From NCBI RefSeq assembly GCF_958979055.1, contig NC_084892.1:4481501-4545500 (forward strand): DNA of 64,000 bases. The letters are read 5' to 3'. Source of the DNA: Alnus glutinosa. Lineage: Eukaryota; Streptophyta; Magnoliopsida; Fagales; Betulaceae. This document shows positions 20,349-31,398 of this stretch, piece after piece. Both the position numbers and the translations under genes were made by a program. Below the pieces are notes generated by a model. It did no database searches. It was not told the origin of the DNA and worked only from the letters and a program-made list of their open reading frames with translations. Each line of letters begins with the position of its first letter. Positions within the stretch are counted from its first letter, which is position 1.

Positions 20349-20707
20349 ATGGGCTGCGGCAAGTCGAAGAGCAAGGATTCAGGTAATTGCCTATTTTTAT
20401 GTTTTCTTCAAGAGCAATTTGATCTTCTTCTTCTTCTTCTCCTTCTGTTTCTCATCTCCTCACACCAGTTTTATCAGTTGTGCACCAAAAGAATGTCCTC
20501 ACAAGTTGCAGCACGACGCGTAGTAAAGGCGGCAAGAACGGTGCGCCGGAGAAAGAGATGCCTTGTGCAATTCCGGCAAGAGAGGAGTACGACACAAAGA
20601 AACCAATTCCGGGAAAAGAAAAGCTTATCACAGTGAAGAAATCTGGTTTAGATGGTGATGAAACTTATTATTCAGCAGAGGAAGAACCTGAAGCAGAGGG
20701 AAAGTGA
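20349..20707 (+). CDS. Small acylation-motif protein beginning MGCGKSK, 2 exons, 90 aa
   Basis: Exon 1, 20349-20382 (34 nt), donor GTAATT. Exon 2, 20469-20707 (239 nt), acceptor CACCAG. The join gives MGCGKSKSKDS-VLSVVHQ..., 273 nt with stop. A second AG nine bases downstream (TATCAG) would remove three residues in frame. Gly2 followed by Cys3 and basic residues is a classic N-myristoylation plus S-acylation signal, so the protein is probably anchored to the plasma membrane. The rest is hydrophilic and Lys/Glu-rich with no domain I recognise; it ends in an acidic AEEEPEAEGK tail. Similar short MGCGxSK-type plant proteins exist with unknown function. The call rests on splice continuity, the acylation motif and codon character; no expression evidence is available. 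Confidence 0.68.
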
Positions 20708-21919
20708 AACAAAACATTATTTTACCATATTAATGCATTTGATTATGTAAAATTCGAATGTTGTTAGGTAACGTAGATGTGATCAGAGACAGAATAGAAA
20801 ATTGATCTTGTTTGAGCTGGAATCCTTTGGCTAGGCTGTGTTGAATTGGATTTGTGTTCAATGAGGATAATCCCTACCATCTATTTTCAGCAAATAAATG
20901 CAACCGTACCAAATATGGTAGTAGAACTGTAGAAGAGGTTACCAGCACATTCTTCTATGATACACAAGAGCACCATTTAAAACATTTCCAAAAATAAAAT
21001 TAGGAGGAACTCTCAGCATTATAATCCACAAACAAAATGCCGTTTTCTTTTTTTCTTTTTAATGGGCACAGTATTCTATTATAGGCACAAATCAAAATTT
21101 TTTGCTTTTTATTTTTTATTTTTTAAACTACAAAATCAATTCATACGATTTGCAATAAGTTTTATAGGATTTAAAAAGTGATTTAAAACTTTATGTGATA
21201 AGCATAACTCCTTATTCTAAAATTCCATTTAAATTTTGATCGAAAATTGTCAAAATGCCACATAAGCAATAATAAAAATAATACGATTATATTGAAAAAT
21301 ATAAAAGGAAAGAAAAATATAAATATTAAAAAAAAAAATTATTTGGTTAGATCACCTCAAATTGGCTAAAAGAAATTGTGATCGGTTCAACGACGGTTTC
21401 GATCAATAATTTAAACCGAAATTTGGGATGGGTACTTATTTCTCATTTATGCTTACCACATAGAATTTTAAATTACTTCTTAAACCATTAAAAACTAATT
21501 ACAAATTAGTCCAATAACATTGACTAATTTTACATTCTTTTTTTTTTTTTCTTTTTTTTGCCAAACAATAGGAAGGAGATTATGCACTTAAATCCTCCTT
21601 ATTTCATTAATAATTTATATTAAATTTTACAGATTTAATATGTTAGTAAATCGTAAATATGTTAGTATATTATTTAAATCTTTAAAGGAAAAAACAAAAT
21701 CTCATCTCCATTTACAATTGAAATAGACAATATTTCTCACACAAATAACAAATATGACAACAAATGGAGATGACTAGGCCACGCTTGTAAGGGTTCAATA
21801 AATAATATAAATTGACAATGTGACTTTCGCCCGCACTTTCCCGAGTAAACAAACAAACCCTTCCCTTCAGCTGTGTCACTCCTAATTCCTAAACCCCAAC
21901 AAATTCAAAGCTCATCAAA
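20708..21919. other. Intergenic / GLDH upstream region
   Basis: AT-rich with several T- and A-runs and no ORF of interest. A TATAAATT at 21806-21813 lies about 110 bp upstream of the GLDH ATG and could be its TATA box. Confidence 0.45.
21806..21813 (+). promoter_or_regulatory. Candidate GLDH TATA box
   Basis: TATAAATT about 107 bp before the ATG, followed by a C-rich leader (cttcccttcagctg). The position fits a plant core promoter; not otherwise supported. Confidence 0.35.
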
Positions 21920-23870
21920 ATGCTGAGAGCTCTCACTCTCAGGCGCTCACTCACCTCCCTCAACCCTCACCCTCACCCTCACCACCACCTCAAAACCCTA
22001 ATCCCAACCACTACCATCCCCAAACACCCTATCAACCACACCTCCGCGCGCCCATTCTCCACAGCCAACGCCAACGCCAGCGACGCAGAGCTCCGCAAGT
22101 ACGTGGGGTACGCTGCGCTGGTCCTCTTCTGCGGCGCGGCCACCTACTACTCCTTCCCTTTCCCGGAGAATGCCAAGCACAAGAAGGCCCAGATCTTCCG
22201 CTACGCCCCTCTGCCCGAAGACCTCCACACCGTCTCCAACTGGAGCGGCACGCACGAGGTCCAGACCCGGGTCTTCCACCAGCCCGAGAACCTCCAGCAG
22301 CTGGAGAACGTGGTCAAGGAGGCCCATGACAAGAAGGCCCGGATTCGCCCGGTCGGGTCGGGCCTCTCGCCCAACGGGATCGGGCTCTCGAGGGCCGGGA
22401 TGGTGAATTTGGCGCTGATGGATAGGGTTTTGGAGGTGGATAAGGAGACGAAGACGGTGAGGGTTGAGGCCGGAATAAGGGTTCAGCAATTGGTGGATGG
22501 GATCAAAGACTACGGCCTTACGTTGCAGAATTTCGCCTCCATCAGGGAGCAGCAGATCGGTGGCATTGTGCAGGTGGGCTTGCCTTGCCTTGTCTTTCTT
22601 TTCTTTTCCGTTCTTTCTTTCTTTTCTGGGCATTGGTCCCAATGGTCTAATGGAAGTTTCAGGAAAGAAAATGGGGTCTACTATTAGAAAAGCTGGAATA
22701 TTGGTGTGGCATTGTGTTATAGTCTTCAGCCATGGAGACACATATTGATGGGATGTTGAACCAAATCGTGTTTAGAAAGAGTGGTCGCTCGAGTGAGGAG
22801 CATTACCTATATTGTAGAGCATGTGAGAGATGGGAGAGTGAGGAAAGGAGCTAGGGAAGAACTGAGAAGCCTGTAACTTAACAGTAAGATAAACTGTTGA
22901 TATGTAGTATACATAATCAATCCTGGTTCTTATTGTTTATTAGTATACCTGCTTAACTTCGTAATGTATTATAGGCTATAGCTGATACAGACTGGGTTTA
23001 TCTTCTTTAGTGTGTTTTTTTTTTAACATTTACTCGTCTTTAGGTTGGTGCACATGGTACTGGTGCAAGACTTCCTCCCATTGATGAGCAGGTCATCAGC
23101 ATGAAACTGGTAACTCCTGCCAAGGGAACAATAGAGGTTTCAAAAGAGAAAAATCCTGAGCTGTTTTATTTAGCTCGCTGCGGTCTTGGGGCCCTTGGTG
23201 TGGTAGCTGAAGTTACCATCCAATGTGTTGAGAGACAGGAGCTTGTGGAGCACACAACTGTCTCAAACATGAAAGAAATCAAGAAAAACCACAAGTAATT
23301 ATTGTTCCCTTTATTGCATAAATTATTTCTTTCACTCAGAACATCATATGGATATTGCTAGTAATTGGCAACTAAATGATTGAAACCTAGCATTACTCGT
23401 AGTACATATGTATCTGGATAATTAGGATGATCAAGTGATATTATGTGGAGCTTGTGCAGCTGTGCTGGAGAAATGCTCCAATTCAATTGGTTCAAAATTA
23501 CATTATTGTGATGGCTTGTAATATGAGATTTTTGAAGTTTATCTAGGGGTTAGTTGTGCGCTACATGTGCTTGTATGGCTGTGGTGCTAAACAACCCCCT
23601 ACTTGTGGTGTGGTTCACACGCAATATGCTTCCTTATTTTATCATTCTTTACAGAATACCCCCTCCCCCCCCCCTCTCTTTCTCTCTCTCTCTCTCCCTC
23701 CCCCTCCCCCCTCTCTCTCTCTCTCTCTCTCCCTCCCCCCCCTCTCTCTCTCTCTCTCTCTCTCCCCCTCTCTCTCTCTCTCTCTCCCCCTCCCCCTCTC
23801 TCTCTCTCAACCCCCTACTTGTGGTGTGGTTCACACGCAATATGCTTCCTTATTTTATCATTCTTTACAG

Positions 23871-23923
<53 letters not shown>

Positions 23924-26900
23924 GCACACATATTTTGTTTGTGGGTGTAGCATAATTTATAAGGATGGGGAGGATGTATTTTTTTTTTCTTTTGGATGAG
24001 TGTGAAAATTACAATAACCAAACAGAGTAAACAACTCCATCTACCCAACTTGTGAAGGATGTATTTGTTTCTATACAACTAATATTCCCATTTCTTTCCT
24101 TTTGCAGGAAATCGCTATCTGATAATAAGCATGTGAAGTATCTATATATTCCATATACTGACACTGTTGTGGTCGTGACATGCAATCCTGTTTCAAAATG
24201 GAAAGGTCCCCCAAAGTTCAAACCCAAATATAGTACGGATGAAGCCATACAACATGTCCGTGATCTCTACAGGGAGTCACTCCAGAAATACAGGTACATC
24301 TGGTGTTTGCTTTTGTTAAATGTATAATAAGGCAATCTTATTCTAATTTGTTGAATATGAAGCACAAGTAATGGTAACTAGTTCTCTCGTTTTCTTTTGA
24401 TATGATCTTTTCTCCTTGCTGAGATTTCATAAAGTGTTTAGTGAAGGGCCTAGAGAAAGTAATTGAGCATATGTGTTCGAAGAGTGCTAAAGTTATCTGT
24501 CATAATGAGAAGAAACTCAGAATTATTGGAATTTCTTGTATGAATGCATATTGAGTCCTCTTCGTTTGCATTTATTCTACTACAATGGTTCACAAGCTAC
24601 TTACTTTGAAGCAGTGCGTGACTATGATATGGGTTTAGGATGTAAACTAAAATACAATCAATCTGTAACTTTTCATCTGGCTTACCTGGTAAGGTTATTA
24701 AGTATTTAAGAACTAATGTCAATTTGACGAAATACTCTTTAGTGATATGTTATGGAGACTAACACCTTGGGGATTCTTTCAGTTATATTATAATATTTCA
24801 TATTGGAACTTCAATCAATCCAAAAGCTTAAATCTATGGGTTTGGACCTAATTATGTTACAATAACTACTCCTGCTTGTGACATTATCCAATGTGGGGAC
24901 TAATACATGTATATTCAACAATCTCCCCCTCAGGTATGAGTACATTATCATAATGCTATGCTACCCCTCGAATGGAAGCTTTATCATTCTTAGGAGTCAT
25001 ATGTAGGATTACTTGTACAAGCTATGTGGGTTTTATGCCATGGACTGGTGTCCCTACTATAATTGTGAAAATGACCTTTTTTTGGTAAGTCATTGTGAAA
25101 AGGACTTATCATCTATACATGCATATTGTTTGCGCTCTAGTTGTGAAAGAGACCACTATCATCCACTATACCTTGCACCATCATTGGCTGCAGTTGTTAT
25201 GAAAATTAACACCTTGGAGAGTCTTTACATGACATATTGAAATGCTATTCAACTCAAAAGTTTAAGCCTATATTTTTGGGTCCAATTATGTTTTATTAAC
25301 CACTCACTCTTGTGATATCTATCCAAGGTGGGACTTTAACCTTTTTATACTCACGTGTATATTCAACATACTGTAATAAGATTGTTATGCAGTTCCTGAA
25401 AGCTTGGTGTGGAAAATAATGAAATAAAATTTTTGTTCAAGTTCGGCTTGTTTAAAATGATTTACTTGAACTGTCCTATATTGTTTTTCTTCTCGTCTTT
25501 TCTCAATTGTATTTACAGGTTTGTGTTGGTATTGTGTTGACTGTTTCAATCAATTAATTGTTTACATTAGTTACTTGCAGAAAAGACAACCATGAAGCAG
25601 ACGTAAATGAGCTATCATTTACAGAGCTGAGAGATAAACTACTTGCCCTGGATCCTCTCAACAAAGACCATGTCATAAAGGTCAATCAAGCTGAGGCTGA
25701 GTTCTGGAGGAAGTCAGAGGGATTCAGAGTGGGATGGAGTGATGAAATATTGGGCTTTGATTGTGGTGGCCAACAGTGGGTTTCTGAGACATGTTTTCCT
25801 GCGGGAACGCTAGCCAAGCCAAGCATGAAAGACCTTGAATTCATAGAAGAGCTGAAGCAGCTCATAGAGAAGGAAGAGATACCTGCACCTGCTCCAATAG
25901 AGCAGCGCTGGACAGCTCGCAGCAAGAGTGCCATGAGTCCTGCTTCAAGCTTAGAAGAGGATGATATATTCTCATGGGTAATTTCAATTGCATCTTTCTT
26001 TTTTCCCCATTTATCAAAGGGTATTTTTTTGGAGAGAGGGGAGTATGGACTCAATCAAATGCAAATGAGAGCTCTCCTTTTCTCTTTCTAACAAAATTTA
26101 CTGCTTATCAAATAACCTAAAAATTATTGGCCTTAGGTCGTCCAAATTTAACGACTAAAATGTTGGGGCCTTGAGATCAGTTTCATCCCGTTTTATCAAA
26201 TAGTGTGAAATTATTTATAAAACTAAATATTCAACCATACTTTTGATTGTGTATCAGGTTGGTATAATCATGTACCTTCCTACAATGGATGCCCGGCAGA
26301 GAAAGGAAATAACAGAAGAGTTCTTTCACTACCGGCGTCGGACCCAGTCACAGTTGTGGGATCAGTATTCTGCTTATGAACATTGGGCTAAGATTGAGGT
26401 ACGAATTCAATCTTGAAAAATATGCTGTAATTCACTTAATAAACTTTAAATCATGAGAAGTTATCCCTCATGGTATCTTGGAATGCATTGAGATTTTTGT
26501 TTCTGGCTTAAATTTATTTCTAACTTCTTGATTTTCCACATTCCCACTAAATTCATTTTAGCTCTTCCCATATCTTAGTGAAATTCTAATAAATCAATTT
26601 CTGTTTTTATTTTAAAAGGGTAAAAGTTAAATTGGAAGTTTATATAAGTCCTTTATCTTGCTCAGAAATATGTCTAGAGTACCCAAAAAAGGAAAAAGCG
26701 TTAAGAGTAGAATGTACCTACTCAGCATGTATCAAACATAATGCCTTTGAGTAGATCATCAATTTGATTTTTCCCCGGATTGCACTGATTTAACCTTGGC
26801 AAACTGACTGGCAAAGAAGTGTTACATTACAAGTATTTGCTTTTGTTATTCATATATCTTCACATAATTCAGGTTCCAAAGGACAAAGAAGAGCTTGCAG

Positions 26901-27016
26901 CTCTCCAAGCAAGGCTACGGAAGCGTTTTCCAGTAGATGCATACAACAAAGCACGAAGGGAGTTGGACCCTAACAGGATCCTTTCTAATAACAAGCTGGA
27001 GAAGCTGTTCCCATGA
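21920..27016 (+). CDS. GLDH: L-galactono-1,4-lactone dehydrogenase, mitochondrial, 6 exons, 590 aa
   Basis: Catalyses the last step of the Smirnoff-Wheeler ascorbate pathway, oxidising L-galactono-1,4-lactone to ascorbate and passing electrons to cytochrome c. It sits on the mitochondrial inner membrane and also helps complex I assembly. Exons 21920-22573, 23044-23294, 24108-24293, 25581-25977, 26258-26398 and 26873-27016 join in frame to 1773 nt, with GT-AG at every intron. Features: an Arg/Ser/His-rich presequence followed by ARPFS (about 43-47); a transmembrane segment at about 61-79; the FAD domain with RPVGSGLSPNG (about 143-153), Leu at the position where related oxidases carry the flavin-binding His, and GAHGTG (220-225); the ALO C-terminal domain with IEQRW (470-474), whose Glu-x-Arg corresponds to the substrate-binding pair known in the family; and EHWAK (about 537-541). 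Length agrees with known plant GLDHs (580-610). A decayed copy of exon 6 lies downstream at about 28165-28560. Confidence 0.96.
23592..23925. repeat. Duplicated 68-bp unit separated and followed by CT/CA microsatellites (GLDH intron 2)
   Basis: A 68-bp unit starting caaccccctacttgtggtg and ending ttctttacagaatac occurs at 23592-23659 and again, apparently identical, at 23808-23875. Between them is (CT)n/(C)n text; after the second copy come (CT)n and (CA)n to about 23925. Both units end at the start of a CT tract, suggesting slippage or unequal exchange between the tracts. Confidence 0.9.
24750..25372 (+). repeat. Pair of diverged ~170-bp direct repeats in GLDH intron 3
   Basis: 24758-24925 and 25207-25365 share ordered blocks: aacaccttgg, caaaag-ttaa-ctat, gggt-tggac-ctaattatgtt, a-taac-actc-tgcttgtga, ccaatgtgggac, and gtatattcaaca. 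The layout (repeat, about 280 bp, repeat) could be a small retrotransposon-like unit (TRIM) or two independent insertions. No primer-binding site or target duplication was confirmed. Confidence 0.5.
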
Positions 27017-27069
27017 TCATGATACCATTTGAGAGGCATCCTTCATTGGTTAGTTCTTCATCTATAAAA

Positions 27070-27467
27070 CTTTGGGAGAACTTCATTTATAACCCTTAAT
27101 CTTTCATTACTTTTGAAAAAAGGTACCCAAACTTTAAAGTGTCAATTTAGGGTATCCATCTTTCAATTTTTATTTTTATTTTTTTTTTTCAAATTCAACT
27201 ATCCGTTAGCATTTTTTCGTTAAATCCTGTCAAAATTCTCAAAATACTCTAGAAAATATAATAATAATAATAATTTTAAAAGATAAAACATGGGTATTTT
27301 GAGAATTTTGATAGGATTTAACGGAAAATTCTAACGGATGGTTAAAATTGAAAAAAATTGAAAGATGGATACCCTAAATTGACACTTTTTAAAGTTTGAG
27401 TACTTTTTTTAAAAAAAGTGACGAAAGATTATGAGTTATAATTGAAGTTTTCCCTAAAACTTTTTAT
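27070..27467. mobile_element. Foldback MITE in the GLDH 3' region
   Basis: A near-perfect inverted repeat almost 400 bp long. The left arm starts tttgggagaacttc and the right arm, reverse-complemented, starts tttagggaaaacttc; arms of about 190 bp include gtgtcaatttagggtatccatctttcaa and its complement. A second member of the same family lies at about 53590-53955. The site lies about 55 bp after the GLDH stop codon. The duplicated GLDH 3' region downstream (28380-28440) lacks it, giving an empty-site comparison. Confidence 0.85.
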
Positions 27468-27629
27468 TAGTTCAGATGCATTTGCTTTAGTCTTTCAGTC
27501 TGTCTGTTCATAGCTGTGAGGATTTGTAGTGCCTGTGCATCAATTGAGGGGAACTTGGAGATATAAGGCACAATGCTATTGATTTCATATACTCAAAGGG
27601 AACTTTGAGATTTTTTTTTTTTTTTTTGG

Positions 27630-27865
27630 ATTTTAAGGGCACTTTTTTCTTTTGGGTAGGGCACATTAACTAAATTGAAAGATGTGGTACATTGAGGGAG
27701 GTACGTGTAGTTTTCCCATTAGATTTTTTAAGGGCACTTTTTTCTTTTGGGGAGTAAAAGGGGGGACATTGCACCCCAATAATAGATTGGTAGGTCACAT
27801 TAACTAAATTGAAAGATGTGGTATATTGAGGGAGGTGCGTGTAGTTTTCCCATTAGATTTTAATT
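27630..27865 (+). repeat. Imperfect tandem duplication, ~100-140-bp units
   Basis: The blocks ttaagggcacttttttcttttgg, cacattaactaaattgaaagatgtggta and gtgtagttttcccattagattt each occur twice (about 27632-27726 and 27727-27865). The second unit carries roughly 40 extra bases in the middle. Confidence 0.8.
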
Positions 27866-28164
27866 TTTTCTCTGAGTAATATTGTTAATAACGCAAAGCG
27901 CAATTAAGTACACATGAAGTATACAAGAAAGACAACTAAGAAGAAAAAGAAAACAAAACGAGGAAATCATTAAAACTAATCACTAAAAGTGTGAGGAACG
28001 CAGTCATCCAAGAGTACAAAGAATAAAAGAAAAAGGAAATGAGCTCATCAATTTAGTTCCAAAGTGTTACAAATGTCTCAATATTACCTTTACTATGGTT
28101 TACCATTATTACGTGAGTGTCAATTGTGAATGTGGTGATTTTATTTTTGAAATACATGTCTTTA

Positions 28165-28560
28165 TAACACTAGCATTTGTTTTCTCAATTCATATATTTA
28201 CAAATATTGCAGGGTCTGAAGGATTGAGACGGGCTTGCAGCTCTCCAAGGCTAAGGAAAGCGTTTTCTAGTGGATGCGTACAATAAAACATGAAGAGGGT
28301 TGGACCATAACAATTAACAGGATCCTTTCTAATAGCAGGCTGGAGAAGCTGTTCCAATTGTTGGACACCATTTGAGAAGCATCCTTTGTTGGTCAGTTAT
28401 GCATCTATAATTGTTTTTTTATTTAATTCAATGCATCTCTCGTCTTTCTGTTCATCTGTTCACTGCTGCGATGATCTTTAGCGAACATGTAGTGCCTATA
28501 CATAAAGTTAAAGGGAACTTTGAGATATAAGGACTTAGACTATTCAACTTAAACTCAGCA
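28165..28560 (+). pseudogene. Duplicated fragment of GLDH intron 5 end, exon 6 and 3' region (decayed)
   Basis: Text at 28225-28400 matches GLDH exon 6 (26873-27016) in order: gcttgcagctctccaag, aagcgttttc-agt-gatgc, gggagttggacc-taacaggatcctttctaat, ggctggagaagctgttcc. It then matches the 3' UTR (accatttgaga-gcatcctt-ttggt). Upstream it also matches the end of intron 5 (attcatatat-t-cacaa), so this is a DNA-level duplication, not a retrocopy. Several indels (for example loss of 5 bp after ctccaag and an inserted aacaatt) destroy the frame, so no protein is expected. Homology continues in the 3' region (tagtgcct, gggaactt-gagatataagg) to about 28530. Confidence 0.88.
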
Positions 28561-29499
28561 TATAAGCTAGCAAGTGATATTTCTTGCATTAATGCTTTTT
28601 AGTTTTATTTTTACTGTTGTATTTTAAAAAAAAATTCAAATGACGTGATACCACGGCGGAGAAAAGCAATTGCAAAGTCACAACTAATCATCAACGTTGA
28701 GTAATGATTCCCGGCAAGGTGTGGTTGTGCCGAAATGGGCTTTTTCCACGAAGCGAAAGTACATGGATTTCTTTCTCACGCTAAGTATTTGTTGGCAATT
28801 TGAGGGGCTTGCCTAAGCAGATTTGAGTGGGATTTCGATCTTCCTAACATTGTTCAGATAAATTGGTGTTGCTGAGTATAATTAGAGAATTGGCTTAAAA
28901 CGCATAACAATGTTATCTTTATACCACCACCCAAACGGATCCCTTTAGAGCCTATGCACATTAGCAACGCATCACAATGGTACGCACTTTTGGGGCTTGG
29001 TCTATTTCTCACGGTTTAGGACAATAACAATTTAAAAACGTTACTTATTAATGCATGCAGTGGAGATATACAAAATTCCAAAATAATAATAATAATAAAA
29101 AAGAAAAAAAGAAAGAAAAGGGTGTGAAGAAAATAGAGAAATTAAATTTGCTTTCACAAAGAACATCAATTAGCAGAAGTAAGATAATATATTATATATC
29201 GTTCACAACTGACATGTTCCAATTAATATATTACCTGGCACAGAGAATAGCTTAAAAAAAAAAAAAAAAAAAAAAGAAAAAAAGAAAAAAAAAAAGATCA
29301 ATGCTGGTAAATTGATATAGCAGTTTTGTTTATTCCGAAATCCTTGTTTACAAGAGGAAGATCGATTAGAAACATTCTTCGCAGAGCCAACAGCAGCACA
29401 GAGCGAAGAGGCTGTACAAATAAGAAGTAAAGAAGATTAGTCCCATGGGCCATGGGAGAGGAAACAAAATGAAAAACTAGGTGGGGCTGCATGCTTTCA
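28561..29499. other. Intergenic, no gene seen
   Basis: AT-rich with A-rich tracts at 29086-29120 and 29253-29296. No coding or RNA gene recognised. Confidence 0.45.
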
Positions 29500-29569
29500 A
29501 CTAACTATTAAAGGAATGGATGGGATCCCATATAATAGGGTTGTCTTATTGCACAGCAATATGACAACC

Positions 29570-29740
29570 TCATGTGAGAGCCTGTCCAGACTCTACCTAA
29601 TTGGACATGTGCTTAGACAATCCGAGTAAGCGGGGTCCGGGCAAGTTAGCCCCATTTGAGAGCCTCTTCGGGCCTCATCTATTTAGATAGGTGTTCTGAC
29701 AATTCGAGTAAGTGGGGTTCGAACAAGCTCTCACATGGCC
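29570..29740. repeat. Dispersed repeat, two ~83-bp units in tandem
   Basis: gagagcct-t-c-g-c...ctattggac-tgtgct-agacaatccgagtaagcggggtccgggcaag is followed about 85 bp later by a related copy (gagagcctcttcgggcc...gacaattcgagtaagtggggttcgaacaag). A fragment of the same family is at 19845-19885. The ggttcgaac here lacks an upstream A box, so it is not called a tRNA-derived promoter. Confidence 0.55.
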
Positions 29741-30214
29741 GGGTTGCCCTATTGTAGTACATAGGAGTTAGGACAACTTTATTGCATAAGATCTGAATTC
29801 TAGCTTCCAACAATAACTTGATGCTTTCATAATTAAACAGAAATTTATTGATAATCCATATATTAATGGAAAGAAAATCCAGGAATGATCTCCTTGTAGC
29901 TTACAAGGCAAGTTAGAGCACTTCGGTTTACTGTACACTCACTTCCCCTTCCTTTCTGCCATGGTGCTACTAGAAACTCTTTCATGATCTATCAATTAGA
30001 AAAGCCAATTTCTTCCTCATTTTAATTGTTTGAGAGTGTTTTGTGTGGCTAGATTGCTAAACAAGTCGTATGACTTACCATCCCTCTATGAAGCCCCTGT
30101 CTCCTCTCTTCTTGGTGCGATTGCAGCACTGCTTCCCTGTGGGGGGATTCCCAGTTGGGTATCCTTTTCATAAAAATCAGGATAAAAGTAAGTAAGTTCT
30201 CTTGTATCCCATCC

Positions 30215-30261
<47 letters not shown>

Positions 30262-31068
30262 TTAGGATGAACCTGCCGGTAGAGGCTGGTTTTCATTTGT
30301 CGAGTTCTTGGGCATTTTGCAAGAGAATCAACAGCGCTAGATAGTGTTGTGCCTTTCAGTCACTGCTCCAATGGTAACATCAGTGTCATTGTATATATAT
30401 ACAAATCTGCTTGCACCCCAATGTGAAAATGGGAAATGGAAATTCATCGAGCTTAAAACTGCCGGCCATAGCTTTTCTCAAACTTTGTGAATTAGTCTAC
30501 TTTAGAACTGGATTCTATTTTTAAGAGAGAAAGCATATTACAGTGGAAGCAAGCATGAGTTTTCCTTTTCCTTTTCCACCTCATAGGACTTGAAAGCAAA
30601 CACAAAAAGCTTTAACGCAAAAGAGTTTCTAGATCCACCAGACTTATTATACATATATGGCTTTTGATTTGGATTCTTTTCTTCGTGAAGAAGAGAATAA
30701 TTTTTATAGCTGTGGGAAGCTTGAAAAGCAATAAATAAAAGAAGCTTGTGAGAATAATGAGAATGTTCCACCAATAAGTTTGCTACTTTCTCCACAGAAT
30801 ATATGCTTTACTTTTAATTTGTCAAACAAAGGCACGTAACGATCGAACGCGTTACTGCTTATAATTGTTGAGTATATACGTGTAAACAAAAAGTAATTAA
30901 GTCTCACATTAAAAATATATGATAAGAATGAATCGTCAATGTCACGACTAGACTTTTAGATTGAGTGTATGATGTCTTTGTCAATTCTATGTATTTTTAT
31001 TTTTATTTTTAAAAAAAGAGAATGTTTAGCTTTAACAACTATAAAAAATTTCTGGTTCTGTTCTTGCA
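29741..31068. other. Intergenic, (GA)n tract at 30221-30259
   Basis: No gene recognised. Contains a 39-bp pure GA microsatellite at 30221-30259 and otherwise unremarkable AT-rich DNA. Confidence 0.45.
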
Positions 31069-31083
31069 TAGCATCATCTAGTT

Positions 31084-31398
31084 TTTTTTTTTTTTTTTTT
31101 TAATTAATAAGACGGGAAAGGGTGATCAGTGTAATTATTCCCCTTGGGTGTAACCATCGGGGTTCCCACTCGTTGTCGCTGTAGAATCTTCGGTTTGAGC
31201 CATAGCTACTGCCTTGGAAGGCGAGTCCGTCACCACAACTCTACCAAAGTGTAAGTTAGTAAAGCCCCTTCTTAGTAGTATCTGGTTCGCGGATTACTAC
31301 CGCAAGCGGGTTCGAACCCATGACCACTAGGAAGAAAGGAAGTGGGGAGTTGAACCCTATTCCTTGCTGCTTTACCAACTCAACTACCACCTTGGTTG
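31084..31398 (-). mobile_element. tRNA-derived SINE with 15-bp perfect target duplication
   Basis: The 15-mer tagcatcatctagtt lies at 31069-31083 and 31399-31413. Read on the minus strand, the element starts near an A-box-like TAGTTGAGTTGG (31370s), then a B-box GGTTCGAACCC (31310s), as in the RNA polymerase III promoter of tRNA-derived SINEs. It ends in a poly(A) tail (the T-run at about 31082-31102 on the plus strand). Length is about 315 bp with no coding sequence. Confidence 0.88.

Noticed and set aside
21998..22741. 247-codon minus-strand ORF over GLDH exon 1
   Set aside because: Antisense shadow of a GC-rich exon; the plus-strand product is clearly GLDH.
23554..23999. Three overlapping ORFs of 115-147 codons in GLDH intron 2
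   Set aside because: Products of the CT/CA tracts and the duplicated 68-bp unit; they lie inside a well-supported intron.
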